A DNA stretch of 42,323 bases, from NCBI GenBank assembly GCA_020850415.1, contig JADZER010000043.1, forward strand, positions 1-42,323, given 5' to 3'. The first letter of the stretch is position 1; every line of letters begins with the position of its first letter. Position numbers and translations under genes: made by a program. This document shows positions 25,217 to 33,782 of this stretch, one piece after another. Source of the stretch: Phycisphaerales bacterium. Its GTDB lineage: Bacteria; Planctomycetota; Phycisphaerae; Phycisphaerales; UBA1924. Under the pieces are notes generated by a model. The model saw only the letters and a program-made list of their open reading frames with translations, made no database searches and had not been told where the DNA came from.

Positions 25217-26266
25217 GTGGCCCTCAACCGCTTCCTCGGCCTCTTCAGCGTGGACATGGGCATCGACCTGGGGACCTGCAACACCCTCGTCGCCGTCCGG
25301 GGTCAGGGCATCGTCCTCAACGAGCCCTCCGTGGTCGCCGTGCGCAAGGGCACCAACCAGGTGCTCAAGAACGGCGAGGCCGTCGGCTGGGTCGCCAAGG
25401 AGATGCTCGGCAAGACACCGGGCTCCATCACCGCCATCCGCCCCCTCAAGGACGGCGTGATCTCCGACTTCGAGATCACCGAGGCCATGCTCAGCTACTT
25501 CATCCGAAAGGTCAACGGGCGCAACCGACTCTTCAGGCCCCGCGTCGTCATCTCCATCCCCTCGGGCATCACCGCCGTCGAGAAGCAGGCCGTCTTCAAC
25601 TCCTCAGAACGCGCCGGCGCCCGCAAGACCTACCTCATCGAGGAGCCCGTCGCCGCCGCCATCGGCGCCGGCCTCCCCTTCGCCGAGGCCACCGCCAGCA
25701 TGATCGTCGACATCGGCGGCGGCACCACCGAGGTCGCCATCATGTCCCTCGCCGACATCGCCGTCTGCGAGTCCGTCCGCGTCGCCGGCGACGACATGGA
25801 CGAGGCGATCATCAACCACATGAAACGATCCTACAACCTCATGGTCGGCGAGCAGACCGCCGAGCGGATCAAGATCGAGGTCGGCTCCGCGGCCCCCACC
25901 GGCGACGAGACCACCGTCGAGGTCCGAGGCCGCGACATGATCTCCGGCCTCCCCCGCAAGACCGTCGTCTCCAGCGAGGAGATCCGCGAGGCGCTCCAGG
26001 AGCCCGTCAACGCCATCATCGAGGCCGTCACACGCACCCTCGAGAAGGCCGAGCCCGAACTCGCCGCCGACCTCGTCGAGAACGGCATCACCATGGCCGG
26101 CGGCGGCTCCCTGCTCCGCGGCCTGACCGTGGTCGTCGAGAAGGCCACCGGGCTGACCTGCGTCCTAGCCGACGACCCCCTGACCTGCGTGGCGAGAGGC
26201 ACCGCACTCTTCCTCGAGAACATCGACGAGTGGAAGGACACTCTCGAAACGAACATGGAACTCTGA
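25217..26266 (+). CDS. mreB: Rod shape-determining protein MreB
   Basis: A 349-residue actin-like protein that forms membrane-bound filaments and directs peptidoglycan insertion. Family parts are seen throughout: MGIDLGTCNTLVAV (phosphate 1), RPLKDGVISDFEITEAML, SIPSGITAVEKQAV, DIGGGTTEVAIMSL (phosphate 2) and NGITMAGGGSLLRGL (adenosine). Length is typical. The GTG at 25217 (VALNRFLGLFSVDMG) fits family length; the frame is open further upstream, but that part is Arg/Gly/Pro-rich and not MreB-like. The ribosome site is weak (AGAGAG). It is first in an operon with mreC and mreD. The 200-bp leader after the terminator is GC-rich with several possible stems. Confidence 0.95.
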   Translation: MALNRFLGLFSVDMGIDLGTCNTLVAVRGQGIVLNEPSVVAVRKGTNQVLKNGEAVGWVAKEMLGKTPGSITAIRPLKDGVISDFEITEAMLSYFIRKVNGRNRLFRPRVVISIPSGITAVEKQAVFNSSERAGARKTYLIEEPVAAAIGAGLPFAEATASMIVDIGGGTTEVAIMSLADIAVCESVRVAGDDMDEAIINHMKRSYNLMVGEQTAERIKIEVGSAAPTGDETTVEVRGRDMISGLPRKTVVSSEEIREALQEPVNAIIEAVTRTLEKAEPELAADLVENGITMAGGGSLLRGLTVVVEKATGLTCVLADDPLTCVARGTALFLENIDEWKDTLETNMEL

Positions 26267-26321
26267 CCGCGAACGCCCGAGCACCAGCCGCCGGGCGTGA
26301 AGCACCGCACGACTACCAACG

Positions 26322-27209
26322 ATGGCGCGACGAGCGCACCAGAACGCGACCGCTGAAAGGGCGCTGCCGGGGGCAGTCCTGCTGTTGCTCATCCTCTCGT
26401 TCGTCCCCGGCCGGCTCCTCGCACCAGTCACCTGGTTCGGAGACCTCCTCGGCATGCTCGCCGCCCCCGTCGCCCAGCCGCTCCGCATGGTCGGCGGCTG
26501 GCTCGCCCCGCCCCACGCCGGCGTGGCCGAGCCCGAGGAAGTCTCGCTGCTCAAGCAGCAGGCCGAGGAGTGGAGAACGCTCTACCTCCGGGCCCAGTCC
26601 CGCAACTCAGACCTGCTCCGCCAGATGGAGCAGCTCAAGCTCATGGTCGAGCTCAACCCCTCCGTCAGCACACGACTCCTCAACGCCCCCGTCATCGGCG
26701 CCACCAGCGACGCCGGCGGCATGCAGCTCCAGATCCGCGCCGGCACCAGCCTCGGCGTCCACCAGAACGATGTCGTCGCCGTCGAGGGCGTCCAGCTCTT
26801 CGGCTCCGTCCGCCACGCCTCCCCCAAGACAAGCTGGATCATGCCCATCACCGCCAAGGCCCAGGGACGCATCGAGGGCCTCGTCATGATCCAGGACGGA
26901 CGGGGGGTCGCCTGCTCGCTCGCCCCCGCCGGCGACGGAACGCTCCGCGGCGATGTCGCCTACAGCGAGGCCGACCCCCAGGCCTCCCAGGCCGTCGCCG
27001 TCGGACAGACCGTCCGGCTCGACGACGGCCAGTGGCCCGCCAGCGCCCAGATGCTCGTCCTCGGCGCCATCGAGTCCGTCGAGCCCGCCCCCGACTCGCC
27101 CCTCCGGCCAGTCATCGTCGTCCGACCACTCATCACCCTCGAACGAGTCACCGAGGTCATCGTCCGCGTCAGCGCCATGGCGGGCGACGCGGGGGAGGAC
27201 AACCCGTGA
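26322..27209 (+). CDS. mreC: Rod shape-determining protein MreC
   Basis: A 295-residue bitopic membrane protein. One TM helix lies at about 15-35 (LPGAVLLLLILSFVPGRLL), then a coiled-coil (about 70-107, EVSLLKQQAEEWRTLYLRAQ). The two beta-barrel subdomains typical of MreC follow (APVIGATSDAGGMQLQIRAG; VVAVEGVQLFGSV). MreC links MreB filaments to the periplasmic wall-synthesis enzymes. It starts 55 bp after mreB and overlaps mreD by four bases. The sequence is more divergent than MreB, but position and architecture leave little doubt. Confidence 0.88.
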   Translation: MARRAHQNATAERALPGAVLLLLILSFVPGRLLAPVTWFGDLLGMLAAPVAQPLRMVGGWLAPPHAGVAEPEEVSLLKQQAEEWRTLYLRAQSRNSDLLRQMEQLKLMVELNPSVSTRLLNAPVIGATSDAGGMQLQIRAGTSLGVHQNDVVAVEGVQLFGSVRHASPKTSWIMPITAKAQGRIEGLVMIQDGRGVACSLAPAGDGTLRGDVAYSEADPQASQAVAVGQTVRLDDGQWPASAQMLVLGAIESVEPAPDSPLRPVIVVRPLITLERVTEVIVRVSAMAGDAGEDNP

Positions 27210-27772
27210 GCTGGGTCGTCTTCGCCATCGGCGCGTGGATCATGCTCGGCGCCGAGATGGGCCTCAAGGGCTCGCTCCACCTCGGCGGCACGAGCATCGC
27301 GCCGAGCTTCCTCGCCATCTACGGCGTCTTCATCGCCTGCTACGCCCCGCCCCGCGCCGCGCAGTGGGCATGCCTCAGCCTCGGGCTCCTCATCGACCTC
27401 ACCAGCCCCCTCACCCGCGCCGACGGCGGCGCCAGCTTCACCGTCCTCGGGCCCAACGCCCTCGGCGCGCTCCTCATGTGCCAGCTCGTTCTCGCCCTCC
27501 GCGGCCTCATGTTCCGACGCAACCCGCTCTCCCTGGCCTTCCTTTCCTGCGTCGGCTTCGCCCTCTGGCAGGTCGTCTACACCGCGATCTTCAGCCTCCG
27601 GCACCTCACGGTCGACAGCACCGCCTGGAACCCCAGCGCCGAGCTCTGGACCAGGCTCGGCTCCTCGGTCTATACCGGCGTCGTCGCCATCCTCGTCTCC
27701 CTCGTCCTCATCCTGGCCATGCCGCTCTTCGGCTTCCAGTATGTCCCCTACCGCTTCAGCCAGAAGCGCTGA
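27206..27772 (+). CDS. mreD: Rod shape-determining protein MreD
   Basis: A 188-residue integral membrane protein with about five hydrophobic helices, the usual MreD topology. The GTG start at 27206 overlaps the TGA of mreC (GTGA), so it is probably translationally coupled. Recognisable segments are APSFLAIYGVFIACYAPPR, LSLGLLIDLTSPL and a C-terminal MPLFGFQYVPYRF. MreD is needed with MreB and MreC for wall elongation. The pbp2 (mrdA) and rodA genes that often follow mreD are absent here; the next gene is on the other strand. Confidence 0.85.
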   Translation: MSWVVFAIGAWIMLGAEMGLKGSLHLGGTSIAPSFLAIYGVFIACYAPPRAAQWACLSLGLLIDLTSPLTRADGGASFTVLGPNALGALLMCQLVLALRGLMFRRNPLSLAFLSCVGFALWQVVYTAIFSLRHLTVDSTAWNPSAELWTRLGSSVYTGVVAILVSLVLILAMPLFGFQYVPYRFSQKR

Positions 27773-27800
27773 CCGCCGCCCGCCTGCCGCCCGCCTCTAC

Positions 27801-27825
27801 GACCCCCAATCGCCAGCTCGGGGTC
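27801..27825. terminator. Possible bidirectional hairpin between mreD and the HAD gene
   Basis: GACCCC (27801-27806) and GGGGTC (27820-27825) can pair across a 13-base loop in the 71-bp gap between these convergent genes. There is no T run on either side, so it is a weak candidate. Confidence 0.25.
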
Positions 27826-27843
27826 CGGTGCGTTGCCCCACCC

Positions 27844-28500
27844 TCAAACCGCCCGCAACCGCGCCACCGTCAACTCCGCGATCGAGCCCACCACCTCATG
27901 CGCCCCCGCCAACCGTTCCGGCCCGAACGAGTGCCCCACCGCGACCACCCGCATCCCCGCCGACACCGCCGCGGCGATCCCGGTCGGCGAGTCCTCGATC
28001 GCGCAGCACGCCCCGGGCTCCACCCCCAGCCGGCCCGCCGCCAGCAGGTAGCCCTCCGGGTCCGGCTTGTGGCGCACGACATCGCACGAGGTCACCACCA
28101 CCCCGAACGCCTCCCCCAGCCCGATCGCCCGCAGCATCGGCTCGACCGAGGCCCGGCTCGACCCGCTGCACACCGCCACCGGCATCACCGCCCCCGCCGC
28201 CCGCACAAGCTCCACCGCCCCCGCGTGCGCCACAACCCCCCCGGCGCCCACGGCCTCCGTGAACAGCGCCAGCTTGCGGGCGACCAGCACCCCCAGCAGG
28301 CCATCGTCCAGCCCCACCCCCTGCTCCGCGGCGAGCATCCGGAAGCACCCCGCCTCCCCCAGCCCCACGCACCGCTCGCGGAAGTAGTCCGGCGTGAACG
28401 ACATGCCGCAGGTCCGGGCCGCCGTGAGCAGCGCCCGCTCGTGCGCCACCTCCGAGTCCGCCAGCGTCCCGTCCAGATCGAAGATCACCGCCCTGGCCAT
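27844..28500 (-). CDS. HAD superfamily phosphatase (beta-phosphoglucomutase / phosphoglycolate phosphatase-like)
   Basis: A 218-residue cytoplasmic HAD hydrolase of the DxD subfamily with a small helical cap. Motif I is FDLDGTLADSE (nucleophile and acid aspartates), motif II is CSGSS, motif III is K in RHKPDPEGYL and motif IV is AIEDSPTGIAAA. These are the four expected catalytic motifs. It would dephosphorylate a sugar phosphate or phosphoglycolate, or act as a phosphoglucomutase; the sequence does not decide. It is convergent with mreD and diverges from the GlmU-like gene, 62 bp away. No clear ribosome site is seen before the ATG at 28500. Confidence 0.88.
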   Translation of the reverse strand: MARAVIFDLDGTLADSEVAHERALLTAARTCGMSFTPDYFRERCVGLGEAGCFRMLAAEQGVGLDDGLLGVLVARKLALFTEAVGAGGVVAHAGAVELVRAAGAVMPVAVCSGSSRASVEPMLRAIGLGEAFGVVVTSCDVVRHKPDPEGYLLAAGRLGVEPGACCAIEDSPTGIAAAVSAGMRVVAVGHSFGPERLAGAHEVVGSIAELTVARLRAV

Positions 28501-28562
28501 GCACGCCTCCTGACGCCGCCCGCGTACAGACCCAGAACGCAGGCGGGGCCCGGGAGGGTATA

Positions 28563-29789
28563 GTGGCCGGCATGATCCCGGCAGTGATCTTCGACGACGG
28601 CCTGGGGCTCCTCGCCCCCATGACCGACCTCCGCGCCGCGTTCGATGTGCGGACCGGGGCCCTCACCAACCTCGAGCGCCTCCGCCGCGCCCTGGCCCTC
28701 AACCTCGCCGCCCTCTATGTCCCCGACCACCTCGAGGGCGTCACGGCCGAGGCCCACGACCTCCCCATCAACCGCCTGCCCGTCCAGTCCGGTGAGATCC
28801 TGGTCATCAACGGGCGCTGCCCCATGCCGCCCGAGCAGCTCCGCAACCCCGAGCCCGGCGTGGTCTACATCGACCCCTCCATGGGCCGGGTCATCGGCGG
28901 GCGGCTCAGCCTCGTCGACGCCATCCGCGTCCTGGTCGGCGAGATCCCCGACCGCCCCACCGTCGAGCTCGACGGCCCGGTCCTCATGAACCGCCCCTGG
29001 CACTTCCGCAGCGTCCGCGACCAGGCCGTCCGCTTCGACCTCGAGATCATCCGCAGGACCAAGACCTTCAAGCCCCTCCCCGACGGCGTCCTGGTCATCG
29101 GCGACCGCGACGATGTCCTCATCCACCCAAACGCCACCGTCTACCCCGGCGCAACGCTCGACACCGAGGCCGGCCCCATCGCCATCGGCGATGGGTCGGT
29201 CCTCCGGCCCGGGGCGGTCATCGGGGGGCCCACGGTGATCGGCCCCAACTGCATCGTCCGCGAGCACACCGTCGTCCGCGGCGCCTCGGCCTTCGGCCCC
29301 CACTGCAAGGTCGGCGGCGAGGTCGCCGGAGTCATCTTCCAGGGCTACACCAACAAGGTCCACGACGGATTCATCGGCGACTCCTGGCTCGGCGAGTGGA
29401 CCAACCTCGGCGCCGGCACCATGAACTCCAACCTCCTCAACACCTACTCGGAGATCATCAGCCAGGCCACGCCCGGCGCCAAGCGCGAGCGCACCGGCGA
29501 GACCTTCCTGGGCGCCATGATCGGCGACCATGTCAAGACCGCCATCGGCACCCGCATCATGACCGGCGCCGTCATCGGCACCGGCGCCATGTGGGCCGCG
29601 AGCGAGGCCATCAAGGGCTGCATCGAGCCCTTCGCCTGGGTCACCGACGAGGGCCGCCGGCGCTACCGCCTGGACAAGTTCGTCGAGGTCCTCCGAGCCG
29701 TGATGGCCCGCCGGGATCTCGAGCCGAGCGACGCCTATCTCGCGAGGCTGGCGGGGCTTCACGATCTACCACACTCTCCCTCCCCCTAG
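28563..29789 (+). CDS. GlmU-like sugar nucleotidyltransferase with left-handed beta-helix (Bacteroidetes-type)
   Basis: A 408-residue protein using the GTG at 28563, placed 5 bp after GGAGG; an ATG at 28572 is the alternative. The N-terminal half (about 4-200) resembles the putative nucleotidyltransferase of the alternative GlmU family: IFDDGLGLLAPMTDLRA, ALYVPDHLEG and ILVINGRCPMPPEQLR. The classical LxGGxGTRM pyrophosphorylase loop is missing. The C-terminal half (about 190-380) is a hexapeptide-repeat left-handed beta-helix: GPIAIGDGSVLRPGAVIGG, VIGPNCIVREHTVV and WTNLGAGTMNSNL. It probably makes UDP-GlcNAc precursors or a related sugar nucleotide for the envelope. Its nearness to mreBCD fits wall metabolism. 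Confidence 0.85.
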   Translation: MAGMIPAVIFDDGLGLLAPMTDLRAAFDVRTGALTNLERLRRALALNLAALYVPDHLEGVTAEAHDLPINRLPVQSGEILVINGRCPMPPEQLRNPEPGVVYIDPSMGRVIGGRLSLVDAIRVLVGEIPDRPTVELDGPVLMNRPWHFRSVRDQAVRFDLEIIRRTKTFKPLPDGVLVIGDRDDVLIHPNATVYPGATLDTEAGPIAIGDGSVLRPGAVIGGPTVIGPNCIVREHTVVRGASAFGPHCKVGGEVAGVIFQGYTNKVHDGFIGDSWLGEWTNLGAGTMNSNLLNTYSEIISQATPGAKRERTGETFLGAMIGDHVKTAIGTRIMTGAVIGTGAMWAASEAIKGCIEPFAWVTDEGRRRYRLDKFVEVLRAVMARRDLEPSDAYLARLAGLHDLPHSPSP

Positions 29790-29875
29790 TCGGCATGGGG
29801 AGCCAACAAGGCAATCCGGCGGGAACTAGCCTGCAACCATTCAAGCCTAGACAGGTCGCAGTTGGAGTGTGCGGA

Positions 29876-30613
29876 ATGACGACCAGCACCGAAGCCTCCT
29901 CGACGAACGATCTGAACCAATACCTCGACAAGCAACGAGCGGAGTTGTGGACTTACTACAACAAGCTCCATGATGCGCGTGACTCGGGGATTGCCCGTTA
30001 TGTGCAACTGGTGCCGCTTCCGGCCTCATTGCTCACGGCAGCTGCCTTGCTTGGCAGGGAGGAACTGCAACCGGTGCATTGGGCTATCCTCGGCGCGACG
30101 CTAATCCTATTCTCGCTTGTCGGCCTTTCGACATTGGTATTCGTCGCCCAGGAATCAGCCAACGGCCAGATTTACTGGAGTTCCATAAAGTGGAACTACG
30201 CCTGCCGCGAACGACACCTGACGGCCGAGCAGCGCCAATGGCTTCCCATGCTTCAGTGGAAGTCGGTGACCGACCGCCGCCCTCGGCTACTGAGGATATC
30301 GCAATGGCGGATCGTGCCCGTAGCGCTGCTCAACGCGGTTCTCGGCATTGCGGGGTTGGCTTGCGGCGCGGCCACGCTAGACATCCGGCCTTCCGACTGG
30401 AATCCACTTGGGCTCGGAATGGCTCTGCTCCTTTCAGGTTTCGTTGCTGTTGTTTTCCAAGTGCTGTTCTCACAGTGGTGCTTTAATGCCTACCTCCCAC
30501 ACAATCATGCGGCTGTCATGCGGGAGTTGCACTCGATGATTGAACTCTCGCCGAAGTCGAACCGGTCAGAATCCGTCATCTCCGGGATTGATGTCAAAGA
30601 CCCTGCCCAATGA
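29876..30613 (+). CDS. Unrecognised four-TM membrane protein, lower GC, coupled to polA
   Basis: A 245-residue protein starting at the ATG at 29876. I recognise no family. A polar N-terminal helix (about 10-40, DLNQYLDKQRAELWTYYNKL) is followed by two TM helices (about 42-60 and 68-92). A charged middle (about 93-145, ERHLTAEQRQWLPMLQWKS) and two more TM helices (about 146-167 and 174-197) follow, with a polar tail. Base composition is unusual: two sampled lines here contain 53-55% GC against well over 60% around it, and codons ending in A or T are frequent. The stop codon overlaps the ATG of polA (ATGA). It may be horizontally acquired or fast-evolving. No enzyme or binding motif is visible. 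Confidence 0.75.
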   Translation: MTTSTEASSTNDLNQYLDKQRAELWTYYNKLHDARDSGIARYVQLVPLPASLLTAAALLGREELQPVHWAILGATLILFSLVGLSTLVFVAQESANGQIYWSSIKWNYACRERHLTAEQRQWLPMLQWKSVTDRRPRLLRISQWRIVPVALLNAVLGIAGLACGAATLDIRPSDWNPLGLGMALLLSGFVAVVFQVLFSQWCFNAYLPHNHAAVMRELHSMIELSPKSNRSESVISGIDVKDPAQ

Positions 30614-33567
30614 AAACCCTCTACCTCATCGACGGCTTCGCCCAGTTCTTCCGCGCCTACCACGCTATCCGCACCCCCATGACCAGCCCCGTCACCAAAG
30701 AACCCACCAACATGTCCTTCGGCTTCGTCGGCATGCTCCTCAAGCTCCTCCGGGGCGAGGGACAGATGCACGGCCCGCCCGACTACATCGCCGTCGCCCT
30801 CGACATCGGGGGCGACCGCGGCACCTTCCGCTCCGAGATCTACCCCGACTACAAGGCCACCCGCTCCGAGCCGCCCGACGACCTCATGCCCCAGGTCGAC
30901 CGCGCCCTCGCCCTCCTCCGCGAGATCGGCGTCCCCATCCTCGGCGCCCCCGGCTTCGAGGCCGACGATGTCATCGCCACCCTCGCCACATCCTTCAGCC
31001 AGCGCCACCCCGACATCCGCGTCCGCATCATCAGCAAGGACAAGGACCTCAAGCAGCTCCTCGGCGAGGGCGCCCCCCCCACCGAGATGTACGACATCCA
31101 CACCGACATCCTCATCACCGCGCAGACCCTCAAGGACGAGACCGGCCTCACCCCGCCCCAGGTCGTCGACATGCTCGCGCTCATGGGCGACACGGTGGAC
31201 AATGTCCCCGGCGTCCCCGGCATCGGCCCCAAGACCGCCGCCCAGCTCATCGCCGAGTTCGGCACCCTCGACGCCGTCCTCGCCGAGGTCCGCGAGGACA
31301 AGCCCGCCAAGGACTGGAAGATCAAGGGCAAACGCCGCGAGAACATCCTCGCCGCCGCCGACGCCGGCGTCCTCGACCTCTCCAAGAAGCTCGTCGCCCT
31401 CCGCCACGATGTCCCCCTCGAGTTCGACCTCACCCAGGCCGAGGTCCCCCGTCTCAGGCTCGACCGCATGCTCCCCATCCTCCAGGAACTCGGCTTCAAC
31501 CGCTACCAGGACGAGCTCAAGGCCCTGCTGGGTCAGCCCGCCGCCGGCGCGACCGCCGCCTCTCAACCGGCCGAACGAACCACCAAACCGGGGGGCGGGC
31601 TCTCCAGCCCGCGGCCTCGACCCGCCGAACCCGGCGGCCTCTTCGACGCGCTCGACGACACCCCCACCCACACCAAGGCCGACGGCGCCTACCACTGCGT
31701 CCGCACCCAGGCCGACCTCGACCAGCTCATCACCGCCCTCAAGAGCGCCGCCGCCATCGCCGTCGATACCGAGACCACCAGCCTCCGCCCCGTCCAGGCC
31801 AACCTCTGCGGCCTGTCCTTCGCCGTCACCCCCGGCGAGGCCTGGTATGTCCCCGTCCGCTCCCCCGACCCCGCCTCCCACCTCAACGAACAGACCGTCC
31901 TCCACGCCCTCCGCCCCATCCTCGAGGACGCGACCATCCCCAAGCTCGGCCACAACATCAAGTACGACATCCTCGTCCTCCGCCGCGCCGGCGTCGAGCT
32001 CCGCGGCCACCTCGCCGAGCACGGCGGCGACTCCATGATCGCCAGCTACCTCATCGACGCCTCCCGCTCCAGCCACTCCATGGACGCCCTCGCCCTCGCC
32101 CTCCTCAGCCGCACCAACATCTCCATCAGAGAACTCATCGGCTCGGGCCCGCAGCAGCGGACCTTCGACACCGTGGCCCTCGACCGCGCCACCGAGTACG
32201 CCGCCGAGGACGCCGATGTCACCCTCCAGCTCGCCCGCAGGATGCTCCCGCAGATCCGCGCCATGCACCTCGACGCGCTCTTCTACGACCTCGAGATGCC
32301 CCTCGTCGACGCCCTCGCCGAGCTGGAGTGGAACGGCATACGCGTGGACCCCGCCGAGCTCGACCGCCAGCGCGGGCGCCTCGAGAAGCGCATCGCCGAG
32401 CTCCGCGTCCGCATCGCCGACGAGGCCATGACCGCGATCGGGCGCGAGTTCGACCCCGACAGCCCAAAGCAGCTCGGCGCCGTCCTCTTCAACCGCACCG
32501 ACGCCGCCGAGCCGGGCCTGGGCATCCGCCCCATCAAGCACGGCAAGACCGGCCCCTCGACCGACGCCGAGGTCCTCGAGAAGCTCGCCGCCGACCCCGC
32601 GATCGAGTCCCCCATCCCCCAGCTCATCATCGAGCACCGCCAGCTCGCCAAGCTCGTCAACACCTACCTGGTCAACCTCGTCGAGGAGATCGAGCCCTCG
32701 ACCGGGCGCATCCACGCCAGCTTCAACCAGACCGTCGCCGCCACCGGCAGGCTCAGCTCGAGCGACCCCAACCTCCAGAACATCCCCATCCGCACCGAGA
32801 TTGGGCGCGATATCCGCAAGGCCTTCGTCGCCGACCCCGGCCACGCCCTCGTCACCGCCGACTACTCCCAGATCGAGCTGCGCCTCCTGGCCCACCTCTC
32901 CCGCGACCCCGCCCTCATCGAGGCGTTCCTCGAAGGCCAGGACATCCACACCGCGGTGGCCGCCCAGATCCACCGCGTGCCGATGGGCGAGGTCACCCGC
33001 GAGCAGCGCGGCGGGGCGAAGATGGTCAACTTCGGCATCGTCTACGGCATCACCGCCTTCGGCCTCGCCCGGCGTCTCGGCGTCTCCAACACCGAGGCCG
33101 CGGAGATCATCGACGGCTACAAGAAACGGTTCGCCGGCATCTCGACCTTCCTCGAGGAGTGCGTCGCCCAGGCCCAGCGCCACGGCTATGTCGAGACGAT
33201 GCTCAAGCGCCGCCGCCAGATCCCGGACATCACCTCGAACAACCCCAACCGCCGCGCCCTCGCCGAGCGCACCGCCATCAACAGCGTCGTCCAGGGCTCC
33301 GCCGCCGACCTCATCAAGATCGCGATGGTCGACCTCCACCGGCGCCTGAGCCCCCACGCCGCGCACCTCCGCGCCGGCAGGCCCCCGGAGATCGACCGCG
33401 TCCGCATGCTCCTGCAGATCCACGACGAGCTCGTCTTCGAGTGCCCCAAGGACCGCGCCGAGCAGGTCCGCGACCTCGTCGTCGACCGCATGCAGCAGGC
33501 GATGACCCTCGATGTCCCCCTCATCGCCGACGCCGCCATCAGCGAGAACTGGCACGAGGCGAAGTGA
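30610..33567 (+). CDS. polA: DNA polymerase I
   Basis: A 985-residue protein with all three activities. The 5' nuclease domain (about 1-306) shows YLIDGFAQFFRAYHA, FEADDVIATL and DNVPGVPGIGPKTA. A linker (about 307-358) is Pro/Gly-rich. The 3'-5' exonuclease (about 359-570) retains D386 and E388 (AVDTET), GHNIKYD and the EYAAEDADVTL motif, so proofreading is probably active. The polymerase domain has DYSQIELRLLAHLSRD (about 751), the O-helix KMVNFGIVYGITAFGLAR and HDELVFE (about 938). It fills repair gaps and replaces RNA primers. The ATG overlaps the previous stop. It is about 57 residues longer than the E. coli enzyme, largely in the linker. Confidence 0.97.
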   Translation: MKTLYLIDGFAQFFRAYHAIRTPMTSPVTKEPTNMSFGFVGMLLKLLRGEGQMHGPPDYIAVALDIGGDRGTFRSEIYPDYKATRSEPPDDLMPQVDRALALLREIGVPILGAPGFEADDVIATLATSFSQRHPDIRVRIISKDKDLKQLLGEGAPPTEMYDIHTDILITAQTLKDETGLTPPQVVDMLALMGDTVDNVPGVPGIGPKTAAQLIAEFGTLDAVLAEVREDKPAKDWKIKGKRRENILAAADAGVLDLSKKLVALRHDVPLEFDLTQAEVPRLRLDRMLPILQELGFNRYQDELKALLGQPAAGATAASQPAERTTKPGGGLSSPRPRPAEPGGLFDALDDTPTHTKADGAYHCVRTQADLDQLITALKSAAAIAVDTETTSLRPVQANLCGLSFAVTPGEAWYVPVRSPDPASHLNEQTVLHALRPILEDATIPKLGHNIKYDILVLRRAGVELRGHLAEHGGDSMIASYLIDASRSSHSMDALALALLSRTNISIRELIGSGPQQRTFDTVALDRATEYAAEDADVTLQLARRMLPQIRAMHLDALFYDLEMPLVDALAELEWNGIRVDPAELDRQRGRLEKRIAELRVRIADEAMTAIGREFDPDSPKQLGAVLFNRTDAAEPGLGIRPIKHGKTGPSTDAEVLEKLAADPAIESPIPQLIIEHRQLAKLVNTYLVNLVEEIEPSTGRIHASFNQTVAATGRLSSSDPNLQNIPIRTEIGRDIRKAFVADPGHALVTADYSQIELRLLAHLSRDPALIEAFLEGQDIHTAVAAQIHRVPMGEVTREQRGGAKMVNFGIVYGITAFGLARRLGVSNTEAAEIIDGYKKRFAGISTFLEECVAQAQRHGYVETMLKRRRQIPDITSNNPNRRALAERTAINSVVQGSAADLIKIAMVDLHRRLSPHAAHLRAGRPPEIDRVRMLLQIHDELVFECPKDRAEQVRDLVVDRMQQAMTLDVPLIADAAISENWHEAK
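31595..31612. repeat. Palindromic hairpin within the polA linker
   Basis: GCGGGCT-CTCC-AGCCCGC is a perfect 7-bp stem with a 4-base loop. It lies in the part coding for the PolA inter-domain linker, next to a GGGGGG run. It resembles short intergenic palindromes more than ordinary coding sequence. Confidence 0.5.
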
Positions 33568-33737
33568 CCGCCGCCGCCGGCGTTGATCCCCGACGCCTGA
33601 TGCGAGGCTGTGCGAACATCGGTGCCCTTGCAACGGGTGCCGGGGTCTGAACGGAACGGAGTGGAGTGAAGGCCCCGCGGTCGCGCCACCCCCGCTCAAC
33701 GCTTCCCCAGCTCCTCGGCCAGACCGATGAGAATCCC

Positions 33738-33776
33738 CTCGCTGCCTCCCTGTCTCGCTGCCTCGCTGTCTCGCTG
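33738..33776. repeat. Five-copy 8-bp tandem repeat (CTCGCTGN)
   Basis: CTCGCTG or CTCCCTG recurs at 33738, 33746, 33754, 33762 and 33770, with an exact 8-bp period, in the 215-bp gap between polA and the convergent GH127 gene. Nothing else was recognised in that gap. Confidence 0.75.
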
Positions 33777-33782
33777 GCCCCC

